Origin: Pseudogymnoascus destructans
Taxonomy: Eukaryota; Ascomycota; Leotiomycetes; Thelebolales; Thelebolaceae
NCBI RefSeq assembly: GCF_001641265.1
Contig: NW_020167535.1
Span: 62,001 to 126,000 of the forward strand
Length of the DNA stretch: 64,000 nt
Direction: 5' to 3'
Part shown: positions 9,520-19,714 of the stretch, in pieces
Layout: every line of letters starts with the position of its first letter
Position numbering within the stretch: position 1 is the first letter of the stretch
Position numbers and translations under genes: made by a program
Notes under the pieces: generated by a model
The model's database searches: none
Told to the model about the DNA's origin: nothing
What the model saw: the letters and a program-made list of their open reading frames with translations, nothing else

Positions 9520-11125
9520 CTACCTTCTCGTCTTTTCCGACTCTACCGCTGCTTTCGAATCTACATCTTGTCTAAACGCGCGCCTCCCAACCCGCTCACT
9601 CCCAACCCGCTCACTCCCAACCCGCTCCCCACTAACCTGCTCCTTCGTCCCCCTCACCGCCTGGTCAAGCACACTATGCGCCTTCGCAGCAACCACCGAC
9701 TTCGCGCCCTCCACCTTCTTCCCCACCCCCACCCCCACCTTCTTCCCCACCCCCACCCCCACCCCCACCCCCACCGCCCCATCCAGCAGCGGCTGCGCCG
9801 TCTCCCTTACCGTCTTCGACCCCCTCACCTTCTCCGCCGCGCGCTGATACGCGTCCTTCTTCTTCGCTAACTTCTTCGCCTGCTCCGCCGCGCGCTCATA
9901 CGCGTCCGTCTTCTTTACTTCTCCTAGCCCGACCTTGCGATACGCGCTCATAAGGGCAAAGTATAACTTGATGACCCACCCGTGAACCTGCTCCTTCACA
10001 AGCATCGTAATCCCATGGCTGAAGAAGCCCTTGAGCACCTCCCCCCCGAGTCCAACGTAGAGCGCCTCCAGCCCCTCATCGCGGTAGATTCGCGCCACGG
10101 TGCTGAAGACCGTCGAGCCAGCAGCGCGCTTGTGGTCCTTCCGTCCTGCCTTGGCGGCTTTGGTAGAGTGCGTAGCGTTGTGGAGATCAGATTTCGCCTC
10201 CTCCTTCAGTTCGACGCGGGACTTGTTACCTGCTGGTGCGGGGGAGACTTGTGAGCGCGACTTGGCGAGTGAGAAGGGGTATGTGATACTTGATGCGGCG
10301 GCCTTGGAGAGCGCAGCGGGGAGGAACGTCAGGCGCGCCCCTGGATCATCGCGGTTGGAGCGTGGCAGTAGGCGTTTCAGCGACTCGAAGAAGAAGAATG
10401 TGAGGGAGGGGTTGAGCGTCAGCACCAGACTGGCGGAGTACCCACCCCAGAAGCCTTGGATGCCCTTCTCCTTGAGGATGCGATCCGCGATATCCTGCAC
10501 CGAAGTTGCACTGCGGGAGGTCTGGGCGCGGGTTGCGATGTTGGATAGGGGTGTGGTGAATAGCTTGCTCAGGGCGCCGGCCGCGACGCCGACGGCGAGT
10601 TCGTCGAGGGTGCTTAGTTTGTGACTTCTGTGTGCGTCGAGGCGGTGTGAGCGTATGTAGTTGTAGAAGAGGAAGAAAAGAAACGAGTCTGCGATGCTCT
10701 TGGCGGTGTCTGGGATTGCGCCGGCGAAGAAACCGGCGAAGCCATCGCGCGCGTATATCTTTTCGGCGGCGTCGAGGATGCCGTCGTAGGTGTCTTCGGA
10801 GGAGGAGTCGGTGGATTGCTGGATGCGCTGGACTTGAAGACGCTTAATTATTAGGTCGAGGGGGTAGGTGACGAGGTTCGAGATGGCCGTTCCTGTTGAA
10901 CCAGAGATAGCGTGGCCGAGTGCGGGGAGGGCGTTGGAGGGAGATCCATGGTGGTGATGATGCTGCTGGTGGAAAAGGGAGTTGGGGTCTTCTTTCTCGA
11001 TATGGTAGATGGAGTAGGCATCCTATGAGTAGACTGTTAGCTCCCGTCATTCACGATTTCTGTGACACCTAAACGCGCTGAAACAATGAGTTGCATACCA
11101 ATTGGCTATTGTAGATGTGCGCCAT
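9520..11125 (-). CDS. Peroxisomal-type carrier of the mitochondrial carrier family (SLC25)
   Basis: Proposed CDS is complement(9520..11022, 11099..11125), 509 residues. Exon 1 encodes MAHIYNSQL. A 76-bp intron (11023-11098) starts GTATGC, has a gctaac branch site and ends ATAG. The first carrier repeat holds the signature PLDLIIKRLQVQ (Px[DE]xx[KR]), and the second repeat ends with GGYSASLVLTLNPSLTFFFFE, as in peroxisomal adenine-nucleotide/PMP47-like carriers. The third repeat contains YPFSLAKSRSQ, interrupted by a Lys-rich insertion, and GLGGEVLKGFFSHGITM. Substrate is probably adenine nucleotides or related cofactors across the peroxisomal membrane (inference from family). An unusual C-terminal extension of about 130 residues is Lys/Ala-rich and includes (GV)n runs and SERVG repeats. 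A (CCCAC)n-type tract encodes the GV run. The next gene lies about 0.56 kb upstream. Confidence 0.85.
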
Positions 11126-11683
11126 CTTGGAGTCTGGCGAAGTGCTTGGAGGCCAATGCAGGAATAGGGGTAGATTATCAAAAATGTGGAAATTCAGATG
11201 ATTATCACCGATACGATTCAACTGTTAACTTTCATACAACGTAGAGTCTGTTGAATCGAATCCGAAAGGGAGGATTTAAATGCAATGATGGAGTTCTGAC
11301 GTTCTCGTTCTGGCCATACGTCATACCAAGCTGCGATGATCCCTGTGTGTTTCCAAGGTATCACTTTATGGCCCGTGCATAGCACTTCATGTGAACGCGG
11401 TTGTACTCGCCGCTCAGGATTAATATCAGCAATTTAAACACATAGAACCTATCTCTTCAGTTCCATTTCCTAGTAGCTGACTTACTAATTGTAGCCCCGA
11501 GTAATTGAACGCCTTTACTTGAATTGAAGTTGCTGTAATTACTGTTGTCATGTACAGCGCCCCACGAGTACCACTTAGAGAACTGTTATCATATACAGTT
11601 TCATGGCGAACAGTACAGGATTAAACCTCTCTTTACTCCGTAATCTGATGGGGTATCTCTACAAGTATCTATCATCTATCGTA
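11126..11683. other. Intergenic spacer between carrier and NOSIP-like gene
   Basis: It contains the promoter of the minus-strand carrier gene and the 3' untranslated region of the NOSIP-like gene. No additional gene is seen. Confidence 0.4.
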
Positions 11684-12821
11684 TCAGCATTGGAATGCAA
11701 CTCCCAGCCTCTCAACTTTATTCATGCCTCCGCTCGCAAACCCCGTTCCCTCGCTCTTGACCTTCACCAACCCAGGCGTAATCTTGTCCTTCTCCGGTTT
11801 CTGTGTCTTCCACTCTTTCGGTTTCACTTCCGTCAGATCAGCTTCACAGACAAAACAGCGTATCTTATTCGCCTCTGCCTCTGGCCCATGTGGATCCCCC
11901 TTCCCCGCACTCATAAACTTCTCTGTGCAACTCGTGCATATTACGTGCCCGCAAGGCTTCGCCAACATTGCTTTGGAGCTGTTGCTCAACGCCTTCTTGC
12001 AGGCGGGGCATATCCGCTGCGTAGTCTTCTTATCTGAGCTCTTCTCGTCGGTGAACGAGACAGTTATGAGCGTGTGTAGCGAGTAAAAGTGCGGCTTATC
12101 GGCCTGGGATGACGGGCATACGGGCGATGATTTCGCCTTCTTCTTTATGTCGTGTAGTGTATTGTTTGTGTTGGAGGACGGAGTAATAGACGGTACCCAA
12201 AATGACGGTAGAGTTATCTTCGACGCCTTCTCATCATCAATCGACTTTCGCGCCTTCGTCCTGTCGTCCTTCGCAATCCGCAGCAACTCATCCTCATCCA
12301 ACTCGAATTTCCGCTTCTCCCCACGCTTGCCTCCCACCACATCCTCCTGTACCACGACCTTGCCGCTCTGCCTCCCAATAATGCTCCGCCCCGGGCCAAC
12401 CTTAGCCTGTAACCCCATCTGCACTCTCTCAAACTCCACCACAGCCCTCTTCTTCGCTTCTTCATCATCCTTCAGTGCAACATCCTGTGCCTCCGCTAGC
12501 TCCCGCTCCGCCACCTTCTCCATCCTCTTGATTTCCTTCTTCTGGGCCAGGATATTTGACAGGGCGCATTCGCGACAGAAGATGTGGCCATGGGAGCAGG
12601 ACACCGGTGATTGCGCCGGCATCAGACAGAGACTGCATGATGCGAATGGGAGAAAGGAATCGCGAGATAGGCGGGCGGAATTGTTCGACCATGCTGACTT
12701 CGCGAGGTCGCGCTCGTAAGACGTGAAGACGCTGCGCGCGGTGTTGCGCTTGCCTTTTTACGTGTTAGATTGCTGGATAGTTGCACTTATAAGGAGGGGA
12801 GTTCGGCTTACTGTGTGACAT
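11684..12821 (-). CDS. NOSIP-like RING/U-box E3 ubiquitin ligase
   Basis: CDS is complement(11684..12753, 12812..12821), 359 residues. A 10-nt first exon gives MSHS, and a 58-bp GT-AG intron (12754-12811) precedes KRNTARSVFTSYERDLAKS, the usual NOSIP-type N-terminus. Next come CSLCL and then PVSCSHGHIFCRECALSNILAQKKEIKR, a split RING/U-box characteristic of the zf-NOSIP domain. A long helical and charged middle follows. The C-terminal half holds a second RING-like module, CPACKK...PCGHVICTSC...CFVCEADL. Homologues are nuclear or splicing-associated ubiquitin ligases. The 11-codon-scale first exon would be missed if the first long frame (Met at 12622) were taken as the gene. Confidence 0.88.
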
Positions 12822-13111
12822 TTCGGCGTATATATGGTTACGATATTAGCCGTGAATGATACCTGGCTCGCAAATAGACGACGTTCTGGAGATGTCTCCG
12901 TAGATGCGATCACATCCTTGTCGGTATCCAAAACTTTGGGCCATCGGATTAACTAATATTCCGCTCGCCGGTGCACAGATTATGTATAAACACCTCGTAC
13001 CTATTTCTCACACATAGCAGTTGCGCCTTACTATTTCCTTTGCTTCATACGATAGATGATGATCGTTCATTTAGTTATCTAAGAAGCTCAGCCGACGCTG
13101 GGTATCACGCC

Positions 13112-14480
13112 ATGTCGTCCCTTACTCCTCCAAACCAGCCGTCATTACCTTGGCGGATTGGATCATCGGTGACCATCGGAGTGGTCGGGGCCTTTTGTCG
13201 GACTTTCCTATATGGGCTCAATGACTCTCAAGTTGTTGGCTTGGATAGGTTTCTCAAGGTTTTGGAAGAGAGGCGAGATGTAGGGGCTAGGACTAGGGGA
13301 CTTCTTACTGGTAAGGGTCTTTGGTGTGACGACCCCCCCGGGGGTATTGCTGGTCGCTAATCAGAGAACCGGATAGTTTCCAATCATGTCAGCGTGTAAG
13401 TAATTTACTGCAAGCAACCAAAACTGGCAGTTCAAATTTTGAGTATTTCGGTGGCTAACAATGTGAGAACAGTATGGATGACCCTTTAATGTGGGGCTTT
13501 CTGCCTTATAACATACTGTTCAACCCATCCCTCCAGAGATGGTCACTTGGGAGCTACGATATATGCTTTAAGAACAAGTGAGTCTTGATTGTAATCATCT
13601 GAGAAGTTTGTTTCTGACAAAATCCCACAGAGCCCTTTCGACATTCTTCTCGCTCGGTCAGACTCTGCCTACTCACCGCACCGCCCACTCTGAATTCGGC
13701 GGCTTGTTTCAGCCCACTATTACGCAAGCCATCCGCCTGCTATCTGCGCAGCCATTTTTAACCCCAGAGCAAGCCCTAAGTTCCCCGCGGTCGTCGCCGT
13801 CGGCCTCCCCAAAATCGCCGGACGTCATCGATCCTTTCTCATCCAACTCGCTGGTTTATCCAATTACCTATTCTACCAATGGAACGGATGTGTTCCCAGC
13901 CCCATCAGCTTATGACTCGCGGAAGCACAGCTGGGTTCACATCTTCCCGGAAGGCCGCATACACCAGCACCCGGTACTGGCTATGCGATACTTCAAGTGG
14001 GGCGTGTCTCGGATGATACTTGAGTCTGAACCTCTACCAGATATCATTCCAATCTTCATAGACGGCACCCAGCATGTGATGCATGAGAGCAGGACGTTCC
14101 CGCGCTTCATTCCCAGAACCGGGAAGAAGATTACAGTGGTATTCGGCGATAGCGTTGATGGAGAGAAGGTATTTGGCGACTTAAGGCGCAAGTGGAAGGC
14201 CCTCGTCGAGATGCAGAGGGATGCGTTGAAGAAGAAAGGAGAAGATACCACGATGGAGATGGGAGTGCTGACAGAGGGTCTGAAGTATAATGCAGAAGCT
14301 GTTGCATTGCGGCTAGAGGCAACTCAACGGATGCGAAATGAAGTCGTGAAGTTGAGGAACTCGCTGGGATATGATGAAGAGGATCCCAAGAATGGATTGG
14401 TGGAAACGTGGATAGAAGAAGGAAAGAGCGGAGCCAGAGAAGGCCACATGAAGGATAATAGCTGGATCAAAGATACCTAG
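13112..14480 (+). CDS. Tafazzin, monolysocardiolipin transacylase
   Basis: CDS is join(13112..13310, 13377..13395, 13473..13577, 13631..14480), 390 residues in four exons, one only 19 nt. All introns are GT-AG and 53-77 bp. Tafazzin remodels cardiolipin acyl chains in mitochondrial membranes. The N-terminal 'PWRIGSS.T.G..G...R.FLYGLN' region is typical. The catalytic HX4D motif is NHVSVMDDP (His70, Asp75), assembled across exons 1-3. The second acyltransferase block is HIFPEGRIHQ, followed by FKWGVSRMI and a PIFIDGTQHVM segment. A Ser/Pro-rich insertion of about 60 residues precedes the FPEGR block. Length is close to that of other fungal tafazzins. The start is the first Met after in-frame upstream stops. 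Confidence 0.92.
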
Positions 14481-14922
14481 CAATAGACTGTACAAACATT
14501 CGTACCATAAATAATCACTTATACCAAACCTATAGTCATCAATTCGTTGACAAGATACAAACAGGGTTCTAAACTGAGATATGCACCAAAGAGCTGTTAC
14601 CGCTGCATAATCGGGTACCTACATGCCAATAGATCAACTATAAGCTTGTTGTTCTAAGTGAAGGGGCGTGAGGTTTGATCGCTATCCACTCTTACTGGCT
14701 GGGCCCCTGTTCCTAGCGGATAATCGTTAACCCGACCATAGCTCCGCCCGCCCACCAAAGCGTCGTCATAAGCCCATAGATGATGGACACCAAGGTTGGA
14801 AGGAACATACAGCGCCGTCAAACAACGAACAACGACGACGGCACATCTCGCATTTACAGCGGCACTGAGTCATTGTTAACGATACCCGCCTCACACTCAG
14901 TGTCTTAGAGGGTGCTTGCATG

Positions 14923-17104
14923 ATGTGGAACGACGAAGACAACAATCCCTATGGGACGAGCTTTGAGCGGCGAGACTCTGGGACGTCTTCCTCTGCGAAC
15001 CAAATCACAACGGAGCAAGGTGAGCTCTTTCACTCCTTCACTATATCATTCATTACAGAACTATGTACTCTGTATTTCTTGGAGACTATGACGATAGCGA
15101 TACTGATTGGCACGTTGTAGCCCATAACACCTCCGATTCAGCCGATGCCTTTGCCGACCCTCCGGACTTCGCTCAATCGGCAGGCTTTGTAAATGAAAGT
15201 GACAGCGAGGAAGATTATGCCTCTGAAGCGTTAGGAAATTCACGACCGGGGCCAAAACCGGGCGGTTATGACAGCCGCGTAGAGCAGCTTCTATACGAGA
15301 ACCCCAATCTACCCATCCTGATCACGGAAGCTGGGAAAGGCGCGGACGGCACGAAGTATATTGCATATACCATCAGGACAGGCGTTAGTAGCGTGTTCAC
15401 ACATTGAGGCTCTTTGCTGACAAGCACAGGATTTGGAAGTTCGCAGGCGATACTCCGAATTCGCATCTTTGAGAGATGCGCTCGCCAGGTTACACCCGAC
15501 TCTGATAATCCCCCCAATTCCAGAAAAGCATACAATGGCAGACTATGCTGCAAACCCCACAAAGGCGAAGCAGGACCAGCAAATGATCGATTATCGGAAG
15601 CGGATGCTGGCGGTGTTCCTGAACCGCTGCCGTCGCATGGAAGACGTCCGCAATGACGGGGTTTGGTGGAGGTTTTTGGATCCTAATTCGAGCTGGGTTC
15701 GTATATTTGCCATTATTGAGGGCTACGGAATGCTGATTATTTGCAGAGCGAAGTTCTTCACACTCATCCCATTGCGTCAATTCCAAAATCCACTCTGAAT
15801 GCACCACCACTCGACCCCGCAAATCCTACCCCCGCTCACGCTTACTTGCCACGACCGCCTGCATCCGCAAAACTCAAGGCCGCCGGATATTATAATACCA
15901 ATTCTCAGGGCATGCTCAGCCAGCCATCGGATTTCAATGCTAGCCCATCTGCTGCGGCGCATTCTACGCCAGGTCCGCAAGTATTCGGTCGATTCCCTCC
16001 TGACACAAAAAATATGACCGAGCAAGACCTAGATGGCTACTTTGTGAACTTTGAGGCTTCTTCCAAAGAACTAGAGGTCCTTCTAATGGGTTCAATGGAG
16101 AAAGTAAACAAAAGGACACTGACGCATCTCGGCCAATTGTCTTCAGACTTTGCAGAACTGGGCGCCAGACTTAACGCCTTGTCGCTGCCAGAACCGTCTG
16201 CGTCCCTTTCTGCAGCGATCGAACGAGTTGGTCGAGCGGTGGACGATTCGTACATGGCCACGGAAGAGCTCGTTAACTCAGTAGGCGCTACCTTCGCCGA
16301 GCCCATGCGCGAGTCCGCGCAATTCGCAGGTGTTGTCCGCAGCGTCCTCAAATATAGGGTGATGAAGCGAGTCCAGCAAGAAATGGTGATTGACGAGCTC
16401 GCCAAGAAACGCGCAACTTTAGACTCGCTCGAACGCAGCGAGGCGGAAGCACAGCGCATTGAGCAGTACCTGAGCAACGGCGGGCGCTCAGAGGGCATAC
16501 GCCGGTCTACTTCATCGGGCCGAGAAGCTCCAAGCAGAAGAGACACTCACTCAGAAGAAACAGAAAGCATCGACTCCGACTTCCCACCTACCCATGATGG
16601 TACCGCGCCCAGCGCACAGCAAGGCATACCAGAAGACCACCGCAACGCCTTGTCGCACAAGAAGAGCAGCAGTGGGAACTTTATCACCAATAAAATCTTT
16701 GGGCGTATCAGCCACGCTGTGCATGGGCTTGCAGATGTAGACCCGGAGAAGTCACGGCGCGACAACATCGGGAAGACGCGTGAAGCCATTGGAAACCTCG
16801 AGCAGGGGCAGGTGGCTGTCGCTAAGGATGTCACCGATGCAAGTGCGGGTGTGCTGAAGGATCTGAGGAGGTTCCAGGGTGAGAAGGAGGATGATTTGAG
16901 GAGGTACATGGTAAGGGTTTGCATTTTCTATGCCCATCATTACTATGTGCCGGTCTATGTCTATATACTGTGTCCCTATACCAAATATCTTGCTAACTCC
17001 TCTCCTAGCTCGCATACGCCAAGTCGCAGATCGAGTGGGCAAAGAAGAACAAGGAGACGTGGGAGGATGCTAAGGTTGAGATCCTCAAGATTGACGAGTC
17101 GTGA
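14923..17104 (+). CDS. Sorting nexin 41 (PX-BAR)
   Basis: CDS is join(14923..15019, 15121..15383, 15430..15696, 15747..16910, 17009..17104), 628 residues. It starts MWNDEDNNPYGTSFERRDS, the hallmark N-terminus of fungal Snx41; an ATG one codon upstream (14920) is possible. The PX domain spans exons 2-3, with the phosphoinositide-binding RRRYSEFASLR and PPIPEK elements. A helical BAR-type region follows (about 250-590), with VLKYRVMKRVQQEMV and NLEQGQVAVAKDVTDAS segments, ending in AKSQIEWAKKNKETWEDAK in the last exon. Snx41 works with Snx4 in endosome-to-Golgi recycling and selective autophagy. The disordered 455-535 stretch is Ser/Glu-rich. Phases at all four introns are consistent. Confidence 0.9.
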
Positions 17105-17496
17105 CAAGATTGGGGATATGTGATGATGGTTCTTTGAGAGCCAGGTAATATGCGACGTGTTGCAGAACACGTTGCGTTGGGTTTGCACAAACAAGATCCT
17201 CATATTAATATGGGGTTGTCGTAGGCGTTTGAAATCGAGCGCTGAATCAAAACATATTTCTAAACCGTATCCGTCGTGGCTTCCATTGGCTGAAAATCGC
17301 ATGTCCTGAATTCGCTGGTGGGGCTGCTGTATAACGCCATAAGTCCCCAGTTTCGCCAATGCCCATTCCCATCGTCATTTTCATTCAGGAGGCAGTACTA
17401 TCATGCACAAGCCCGCCGCTTTGCTATGTTGCAGTGTAATATGCCAATTAATCCACCACCTTATCCAAGATAGTGCTCAGTCCATGTGGCCGAGAC

Positions 17497-18318
17497 TCAA
17501 AAAGACTTCCTGCCCTCCAGGGTTCTCACTGCCTCCCCTAGCCACCAGGCATGGATTCTGGCATCACCTGTTAGCTCCGGGTGGAAGCTAGTTCCAAACA
17601 CATTCCCCTGTCGCACTGCAACAATGTCGCCCGCTTCATTGTCCGTCGCGCCATCTTGATGTTTGGCAGCTGCGGAGCGCCCTTGCACTGTACCCAGTAT
17701 CTCTACCGGCTGTTGCTTGATTGAAGGGTCAATTCCTTCAGCGACATCCTTTGATGGCGCAATAACAGTCTCCGGCTTCTGTGCCTCGCCCTCCTGTGCT
17801 CCGTCAGAGTCCTTCAGTAGGGTCTCAACAATTGGCGCGCGGATGAAGATTGCGCGGAACGGGTCGGCCATGCCTCCCTCAGCCCCCAGGAATTTGAGAT
17901 CTAGATCGGCCTGGAAGGACTCTGTCTGTCTCCCAAAGTGATTGCGGTTGACACGAACATCCAGACCGCCAATTAGCTCCTGTCCGCCAGCCTTGGTGCG
18001 GTTGGCCGACTCAGCCAGCAGGATAAGCCCCGCGCATGTGCCCCACGTCGGCTTGCGCTGGACTTTGACAAAGTCGCGGAGGGGCTCGAGGAGGTTGCAG
18101 CGCTCGGCTATGAGGGATATGGTGGTGGATTCGCCGCCGGGGATGACGAGGGCGTCGCAGCTTGCGAGTTGTGCGGCGGTGCGGACCTCGAGGAAGGTGA
18201 ACTGGGTTGCGGGGTGAAATTGGGCTGCTGAGCGCAAGAGTTGGGTGTGTTCGCTGAAGGCGCCTTGGAGGGCGAGCACGCCGACCGTGAAGGTGTTTGA
18301 GGTGCCGAGGGAACCCAT
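17497..18318 (-). CDS. Pyridoxal 5'-phosphate synthase glutaminase subunit (PdxT/SNO family)
   Basis: A single exon encodes 273 residues. The enzyme is a class I glutamine amidotransferase that hydrolyses glutamine and passes ammonia to the PdxS/SNZ synthase for vitamin B6 synthesis. Visible motifs are the N-terminal VGVLALQGAFSEH, the oxyanion-strand PGGESTT (about 60-66), the nucleophile elbow WGTCAGLILLAE (Cys95) and the catalytic FHPELT (His246, Glu248). RVNRNHFGRQ and FIRAPIV are also conserved. A polar insertion of about 50 residues (about 167-215) between the last strands makes it longer than bacterial PdxT (about 190-200) and is seen in fungal members. It is divergently arranged with the acyltransferase gene and convergent with SNX41. 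Confidence 0.93.
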   Translation of the reverse strand: MGSLGTSNTFTVGVLALQGAFSEHTQLLRSAAQFHPATQFTFLEVRTAAQLASCDALVIPGGESTTISLIAERCNLLEPLRDFVKVQRKPTWGTCAGLILLAESANRTKAGGQELIGGLDVRVNRNHFGRQTESFQADLDLKFLGAEGGMADPFRAIFIRAPIVETLLKDSDGAQEGEAQKPETVIAPSKDVAEGIDPSIKQQPVEILGTVQGRSAAAKHQDGATDNEAGDIVAVRQGNVFGTSFHPELTGDARIHAWWLGEAVRTLEGRKSF

Positions 18319-18733
18319 TATTAGAGATGAGTGAGGTTAATAGTAGCAATTGTTGAGAGTGATGCGGTTGAAAGATCGAAGATTTTTAACTCATGGTAAA
18401 TAAGCTTTATGGGGGATCGGCTGGGGGGGTCGGATAATTGTTTCTCCTCGGCGTTCCTATCCCGTCGTTGGCACTAAATTGTTGCCAAATGCAGGGTTCC
18501 GCAGTACGTACCAATCAGAGGGTCACATGGAAGGTCGCATCTCACAGGCCTAATGACCAGGTCCCACCAAAATGCTGGAAATCTTGAAAATGGTGACGAC
18601 CTCTAAGAACTCCACGTCCCGCTTTCTCTTTTCTCCATATGCTTCTCTGTCTTGCGTCCCGGGAGGGTTATCAACAATAACGACAAGAACCCACTCTTGC
18701 ACCCCAACTTCCACATAGAAACTACCACCCAAC
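18319..18733. promoter_or_regulatory. Shared divergent promoter region of PdxT/SNO and the acyltransferase gene
   Basis: The 415 bp between the two divergent start codons must contain both promoters. I see pyrimidine-rich tracts near the plus-strand start but no clear TATA box or a motif I can assign with confidence. Confidence 0.4.
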
Positions 18734-19714
18734 ATGCACGCCATACTTGTCTGGATCTTGTATACCTTCCTCTTCACCGCCGCCCTCGCCATGTTCTTCT
18801 TCGCGCTGTCTCTGGTGCTCCCCCAAGCCGGCTTCGTAGCGCGCATCCTCGTGTCATACCTTGCTCTCGTCGCGTGCGCCATATACGGTGTCACAGTCTC
18901 TCTCATCGCCCGGCCGTTCGGGCTCCAACACTCTGCCCAATATGCCGCCGGACGGGCCTTTGAGTTCGTGATGAAATACGGGGCCGGCATAAACGTTATC
19001 ATTGAGGACCCCGAGAACTACCTGAACACCGTCCGCCCCGCTGTCTTCATCGGTCCCCACCAGACCGAGCTTGACATCCTCATGCTCGGCGCCGTCTTCC
19101 CCACCCACTGCTCCGTGACTGCCAAGGCCAGCCTGAAGCGTATTCCTGTCCTAGGCTGGTTTATGGCCCTGTCGGGGACGGTCTTCATTGACCGCAGAAA
19201 CTCGAAGAGCGCCAGAGGTGCTATGCAAGGCGCTGCCGACGAGATGAAGCGCAAGAACCAGAGCGTGTGGATGTTCCCCGAGGGTACCAGGAGTTATGCC
19301 GAGGAGCCTGGGCTGCTGCCTTTCAAGAAGGGCGCCTTCCACTTGGCTGTGCAGGCCGGAGTACCCATCGTACCGGTTGTCGTCGCCAACTACTCCGATG
19401 TGCTCTTTGTGAAGAAGTACCGATTCAATGGTGGCAACCTACGCGTCAAGGGTGAGAAAATAACCCCCACTCCCTAGGTTGGAATTTATACTGACTTTTC
19501 CCCAGTGCTCAAGCCTATCGAGACGAAGAACCTCACATCTGAGGATGTGGACGAGCTGGTTATCAATACTCGGAACACGATGATCACAACAATGGCTGAG
19601 TTGACCGCCAAGCAACGTGGAAAGCCAGTCCATATCGAGCCAAATCTCGGACTATCAAAGGTGGGCGTTGTGAAAGCGAGCGGTGTTGAGGCGACGACGT
19701 CGGCTCTGTCATGA
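18734..19714 (+). CDS. 1-acyl-sn-glycerol-3-phosphate acyltransferase (SLC1/PlsC)
   Basis: CDS is join(18734..19451, 19506..19714), 308 residues. The enzyme converts lysophosphatidate to phosphatidate in the ER membrane. The N-terminus has two hydrophobic segments (about 3-30 and 36-58). The HX4D catalytic motif is GPHQTELDIL (His109, Asp114). Block II is GWFMALSGTVFIDRRN, block III is WMFPEGTRS (181-187), and block IV is AVQAGVPIVPVVV. The 54-bp intron splits a Val codon (K-V-L). Reading through it would give a truncated protein ending EKITPTP, so the second exon is needed for the C-terminal KPIETKNLTSEDV segment. Confidence 0.93.

Noticed and set aside
12147..12719. 190-residue Ser/Cys-rich plus-strand frame
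   Set aside because: It lies antisense to the NOSIP-like gene, which has clear RING motifs and splice sites.
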